The position numbers were made by a program, and so were the translations under genes. A model generated the notes under the pieces. The model worked only from the letters and a program-made list of their open reading frames with translations. It had not been told where the DNA came from and searched no databases. 15,671 bases of DNA from Clostridiales bacterium (GTDB lineage: Bacteria; Bacillota; Clostridia; Oscillospirales; Oscillospiraceae). The stretch is taken from positions 1 to 15,671 of the forward strand of contig JAJPXR010000079.1 of the NCBI GenBank assembly GCA_021205375.1, given 5' to 3'. The stretch's first letter is position 1. Every line of letters begins with the position of its first letter. Shown here piece by piece: positions 13,225 to 15,671 of the stretch.

Positions 13225-14343
13225 TTAGACGTTAAAATCATCTGCTGCTGTGTTCATTGCCGGGCGCTTATCGCTCTCCGGCACCAGTACGGGTTTCCCT
13301 TGGGGTTTTACGACCAGGTCGCCCAGTAGTTCCTCGAACTTCTTCCTGCCAAGCCGGGATGTCATGGCAGTGATGCCGAGCAGTTTTCGCTCGAAAGGGT
13401 CATAGCCAGCATTTGACACCGTGGCGGCGACTACTGCCTCATCGGTGTATTTACGGACTGACCTGCCCTCGACCACTTTGAATCCGTCATACTTCTCGCC
13501 GCGAAGGGCTTGCTGTAAGGCGTACTCCTTTATGTCCTTCCCCCAGGAGACCAGTTCGTCTATCCTCGGCAGGATGACCGCTATCTCATTAGGCTCCAAT
13601 GATGAGGGCATTTCGAAGTCGTAACGGGCGAGTTCCAGATTGTACTCCGCCCGCTTGCGACAGGTGGCTTTCAGCTTGCAGAACTGGCAGTGGTCTCCGG
13701 CTTTGTACTCGCCGCCGCCCTCATAGGCCAGCTTTGCGGTAGGCGCCAGAACGGTCTCTGCCCAGGTGAGCAGGTCGGTCTTGTCCATGACCGCTGTACT
13801 GACGTTTCCTCTGCGTGGCTGGAAGATGGTCATTTTCACTGTCTCGATGTCGTAGATGCCATCGTAGGCGTCAAGGGCGCCGAGCGCATAACAGCGTATC
13901 TGCGGGTTTTCTTCCGCCTCTACCAGCACACCTAGGCCATACTTGAAATCAATGACGTGCAGTTCCCGGTCAGCTACGATGACGGCGTCTCCGGTGCCAA
14001 AGCCCTCCGGTACCCATCTGGAGTAGTCCAGTCTCTGCTCGACCATCAGCTGGGGGTCTTTGCAGAACACCTTTGCCGCCTCCATCTGCTCCATAACAAA
14101 CGCACAGTACTCATTGGTGCAGTTGTCCATCTCAGCATCAAAATAATCCAGATCCTCGGTGGGGTCTCTCGGCTCCATGCCGAGGGCTTTTTTTACTTTG
14201 TACTCACACAAGGTGTGCGCATCGGTTCCCTGTCTGGCGAAGGCGCTGCCTTTGTCCTCCATCCCCTCGCTGGCTCTGGCGGACGGTGGGCAGTTCAGCC
14301 ACCTGTGGCTGGAGGAGGCGGAGAGCAGTGCGTGCTTAGCCAT
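13225..14343 (-). CDS. DUF2800 family PD-(D/E)XK nuclease, likely with Fe-S cluster
   Basis: 372 residues from the ATG at 14343 ('MAKHALLSASSSHRWLNCPP'), which overlaps the stop of the preceding gene by eight bases. An upstream frame extension would duplicate that gene's coding region and is rejected. DUF2800 proteins are Cas4/RecB-like. Asp119 in 'GTGDAVIV' and Asp132/Lys134 in 'HVIDFKYG' fit a PD-(D/E)XK active site, with a following 'QIRCYALGA' motif. Cys18 ('LNCPPS') plus Cys219, Cys222 and Cys228 ('HCQFCKLKATCRKR') match the one-plus-three cysteine pattern of 4Fe-4S nucleases such as Cas4 and AddB. With DUF2815 it probably forms a phage recombination/replication nuclease-SSB pair. The cluster and activity are inferred. 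Confidence 0.87.
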   Translation of the reverse strand: MAKHALLSASSSHRWLNCPPSARASEGMEDKGSAFARQGTDAHTLCEYKVKKALGMEPRDPTEDLDYFDAEMDNCTNEYCAFVMEQMEAAKVFCKDPQLMVEQRLDYSRWVPEGFGTGDAVIVADRELHVIDFKYGLGVLVEAEENPQIRCYALGALDAYDGIYDIETVKMTIFQPRRGNVSTAVMDKTDLLTWAETVLAPTAKLAYEGGGEYKAGDHCQFCKLKATCRKRAEYNLELARYDFEMPSSLEPNEIAVILPRIDELVSWGKDIKEYALQQALRGEKYDGFKVVEGRSVRKYTDEAVVAATVSNAGYDPFERKLLGITAMTSRLGRKKFEELLGDLVVKPQGKPVLVPESDKRPAMNTAADDFNV

Positions 14344-14641
14344 CGTCCAGCACCTCCGCCTCCCGCAGAAGGGCTTCGTAGTCCTCCGGCTCAACTTGCG
14401 ACAGCTTGGTCGCGCCATACCTCTGGAGCAGGGCGCGGACCTCCACGGAGTGGCCAGCGCGAGACTTCCGCGCCAAAATGGCGCGCACCTCTTCCAGCGT
14501 CAGCGCAGGCTTGGGTGTGGGTTCCGGCGGTGCATCTTCCGTTTCGCTGAACTGAATGGCCAGCCAATCGGCGGCGTCAGTAAGGGTGGCTGCAGCGCTG
14601 CGCAACTGTTCGATGATCACCGACATCTCCTGGATTTTCAT
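14336..14641 (-). CDS. Small phage early protein upstream of DUF2800
   Basis: 101 residues from the ATG at 14641, with AAGGAG nine bases before it. The N-terminal third is helical ('EMSVIIEQLRSAAATLTDAADWLA'). A Pro/Glu-rich linker ('DAPPEPTPKPA') follows, then a compact helical domain ('TLEEVRAILARKSRAGHSVE', 'LLQRYGATKLSQVEPEDYEAL') resembling the small SAP/LEM-like or Rho-N-like DNA/RNA-binding helices. Relatives in Clostridia prophages are often given the unsupported label 'rRNA biogenesis protein rrp5'. Always being found next to DUF2800 suggests a replication/recombination helper. Function unknown. Confidence 0.75.
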   Translation of the reverse strand: MKIQEMSVIIEQLRSAAATLTDAADWLAIQFSETEDAPPEPTPKPALTLEEVRAILARKSRAGHSVEVRALLQRYGATKLSQVEPEDYEALLREAEVLDDG

Positions 14642-14798
14642 GAGACTGTTCTCCTTCCTGTGATTGACTTGCCTGGGAAAGCCTGATGAGCCTGTTCGCC
14701 AGACGCTTCGTTGTGACGCTGATTGCCGTAAGAACACCGATCAATTCCTCATCGTTGGCATCAGGGCATCCTGCGCATTTGTTTTCTGTGTCCGGCAT
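14577..14798 (-). CDS. Small phage protein, first gene of the replication operon
   Basis: 73 residues from the ATG at 14798, which has a strong AGGAGG seven bases upstream; a GTG at 14807 is too close to that site. The sequence has 'NKCAGCPDANDEELIGVLTA' and then 'TTKRLANRLIRL', i.e. a CxxC pair followed by a helix. The C-terminal part overlaps the start of the next gene by 65 bases in another frame and is of lower quality. The good ribosome site and position in the operon argue that it is real. Function unknown. Confidence 0.55.
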   Translation of the reverse strand: MPDTENKCAGCPDANDEELIGVLTAISVTTKRLANRLIRLSQASQSQEGEQSHENPGDVGDHRTVAQRCSHPY

Positions 14799-14912
14799 CT
14801 GCGGCACCTCCTCTCCAAGGACGTTTCGTTTTCGCTGTCCTCACTATCCACTGGATGAAAACTGTCCAAGTGGTCCGCTGATTCTAAAATGTTTTTAATA
14901 TTATTTTTGATG

Positions 14913-14945
14913 GGGCTCCGACCCCCGAACTGGAGGCCGGAGCCC
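14913..14945. repeat. Strong GC-rich hairpin after the sigma-like gene
   Basis: 14-pair stem (two G-T wobbles) between 14913-14926 and 14932-14945 with a 5-base loop, 14 bases downstream of the sigma-like stop. There is no T-run on either side, so it is at best a processing, stabilising or weak termination element. The adjoining stretch 14880-14911 is very AT-rich and, with TTGGAC near 14870 on the minus strand, could hold a promoter for the downstream operon, but no box pair is convincing. Confidence 0.55.
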
Positions 14946-14958
14946 AGGATGGTTTCAT

Positions 14959-15462
14959 TCAGATGTAGTCCCTGAGTTTTTCGTAGAGGTCAGCTTTCAG
15001 CTTGTCCCAATGCCGTTTGAAGGTGGAACGGGGAATGCCGAGAATTTGCGCGGTTCTGCGCTCGGTCTTTCCGTCCATAATGAGTTGACAGATGCGTCTG
15101 CTTTCCGGGTCGAGACGGCTGAGTTCCTCATGAAGCGCATCGATGGCGTCGATCAGCATAATTGCCTCTTCAACATCTAAGGCTTCATCGGGAATGGTAT
15201 CGGCAAAGCTGGTGCCACCTTCATCGTTTTCCATCTCCGATTCGAGGGACAACTGGTTACCAGCCCTGTGGAACTCACACTCCTCGCAGTTCATGTTGCA
15301 CAGCCACCATTTGCTGCGGGTGCAGGTACAGCAACCATTTCGCTGCTGCTTGTGGCGGAACGTGTCGATTTCACGGAAATACTCCTTGTGGAACTCCTCC
15401 GTGACGGGTTCCCAGCGTTTTTCAGATTTGATGTAAATTTGATACTTGGTCTCTTTTGACAT
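14959..15462 (-). CDS. Sigma-70 region 4-like phage/mobile element regulator
   Basis: 167 residues from the ATG at 15462 (GGAGG seven bases upstream). The N-terminal part is basic and aromatic and has a cysteine cluster: Cys44, 45, 47, 55, 59 and 62 in 'CCTCTRSKWWLCNMNCEEC', a possible zinc site. An acidic linker (75-105) follows. The C-terminus (about 107-160, 'LHEELSRLDPESRRICQLIM' ... 'TERRTAQILGIPRSTFKRHW') is a sigma region 4 helix-turn-helix with recognition helix about 144-153. Proteins like this are common at the start of early modules in Clostridia prophages and conjugative elements and may drive late or excision genes. Region 2 is missing, so it is not a full sigma factor; it may work as a DNA-binding activator. 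Its leader contains a possible RNA switch. Confidence 0.83.
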   Translation of the reverse strand: MSKETKYQIYIKSEKRWEPVTEEFHKEYFREIDTFRHKQQRNGCCTCTRSKWWLCNMNCEECEFHRAGNQLSLESEMENDEGGTSFADTIPDEALDVEEAIMLIDAIDALHEELSRLDPESRRICQLIMDGKTERRTAQILGIPRSTFKRHWDKLKADLYEKLRDYI

Positions 15463-15468
15463 GAAAAA

Positions 15469-15568
15469 TCCTCCATTCGTTTGGTTGGAATGGAGGAAAT
15501 CTCGTCAGACAGCTGCAAAAAGGGCATGGCAAATAAACCGCAGCCCTGATGGATTACTTCTCCATTCC
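15469..15568 (-). promoter_or_regulatory. Candidate translational switch in the sigma-like gene leader
   Basis: In the minus-strand transcript three matching words occur in order: A = GGAATGGAG (15568-15560), B = TCCTCCATTCC (15497-15487), C = GAATGGAGGA (15478-15469). B and C pair perfectly over 10 bases with a 9-base loop and bury the GGAGG ribosome binding site that lies inside C. A and B pair perfectly over 9 bases with a 64-base loop and would leave C free. The two pairings exclude each other. What would favour A-B (ligand, protein, translation) is unknown. Alternatively the repeats are protein-binding DNA sites. Confidence 0.55.
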
Positions 15569-15636
15569 GGGTTGCAGCTCCCTTATCCAGTAGGCAGCTG
15601 ATAGTTATTCAGTTGTTCCGGCAATCTGCACTGGAT

Positions 15637-15655
15637 CATTCGTGGCCAACGAATG
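15637..15655. repeat. Short inverted repeat at right edge
   Basis: CATTCGT (15637-15643) and ACGAATG (15649-15655) around GGCCA: a perfect 7-base inverted repeat. It lies upstream of the sigma-like gene leader and could be an operator or a leader stem. No gene is seen in 15569-15671, and a promoter for the sigma-like gene is not clear within the window. Confidence 0.4.
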
Positions 15656-15671
15656 TACAGAAAGCCGGAGG

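Noticed and set aside
14913..14945. The hairpin with a GTTCG-like sequence near its loop, looking like the 3' part of a tRNA and a possible att site
   Set aside because: No D-arm, anticodon arm or complete acceptor pairing can be drawn around it; it is a plain 14-pair hairpin.
15291..15527. 78-residue frame overlapping the start of the sigma-like gene
   Set aside because: It has no ribosome binding site, and most of it is an out-of-frame reading of the sigma-like gene. Its first codons could at most be a leader peptide across the switch.
1..15671. CRISPR arrays, insertion sequences, rRNA or tRNA genes
   Set aside because: I saw no regularly spaced identical repeats, no transposase and no RNA gene signatures anywhere in the window.

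Overview
The window is a rearranged prophage region from a Gram-positive bacterium, most likely a gut-type Clostridia (Oscillospirales-like) host. The grounds are strong AGGAGG-type ribosome binding sites, moderately high GC outside a few islands, and a typical Clostridia prophage gene set: SHOCT protein plus large serine recombinase, DUF2800, DUF2815, family A polymerase, and phi13-type tail genes. Taxonomy is inferred from style and gene content only.

Layout. Positions 1-1294 (+ strand) hold the end of a CHAP-like lysin, a holin and a GH24 lysozyme with a peptidoglycan-binding domain, closed by a hairpin. Positions 1473-2309 (+) are an AT-rich cargo unit with its own promoter and terminator, encoding a membrane protein broken by a one-base frameshift. 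Positions 2464-3867 (+) hold a SHOCT-type protein and a large serine recombinase that loses its C-terminal part where it runs head-on into the phage tail operon. Positions 3853-11952 (- strand, read right to left) are the tail module: major tail protein, tail assembly chaperones joined by a -1 frameshift, tape measure, distal tail protein, a tail fibre with an S74 self-cleaving chaperone, and two small genes, the last truncated. A RelB/RelE-type toxin-antitoxin pair on the + strand sits between the chaperone and tape measure genes. Positions 11908-15462 (-) are the early or replication module: sigma-70 region 4-like protein, two small proteins, DUF2800 nuclease, DUF2815 DNA-binding protein, a small membrane protein, and the first quarter of a family A DNA polymerase.

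Two junctions show that this is not an intact phage. The polymerase gene stops being recognisable exactly where the major tail gene starts, so the rest of replication and the whole head and packaging module (terminase, portal, protease, capsid, connectors) are missing. The recombinase and the last tail-side gene truncate each other in convergent orientation, which also places the lysis and integration module backwards relative to the tail genes. A third possible junction is the unusually short N-terminus of the tail fibre right after the distal tail gene. These could be genuine deletions and inversions in a decaying prophage, a reduced tail-particle-like element, or an assembly chimera. The sequence alone does not decide.

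The most interesting regulatory signal is at the right edge. The leader of the sigma-like gene carries three copies of one 9-10 base word (two in one orientation, one in the other). They permit two mutually exclusive RNA hairpins, one of which hides the ribosome binding site.
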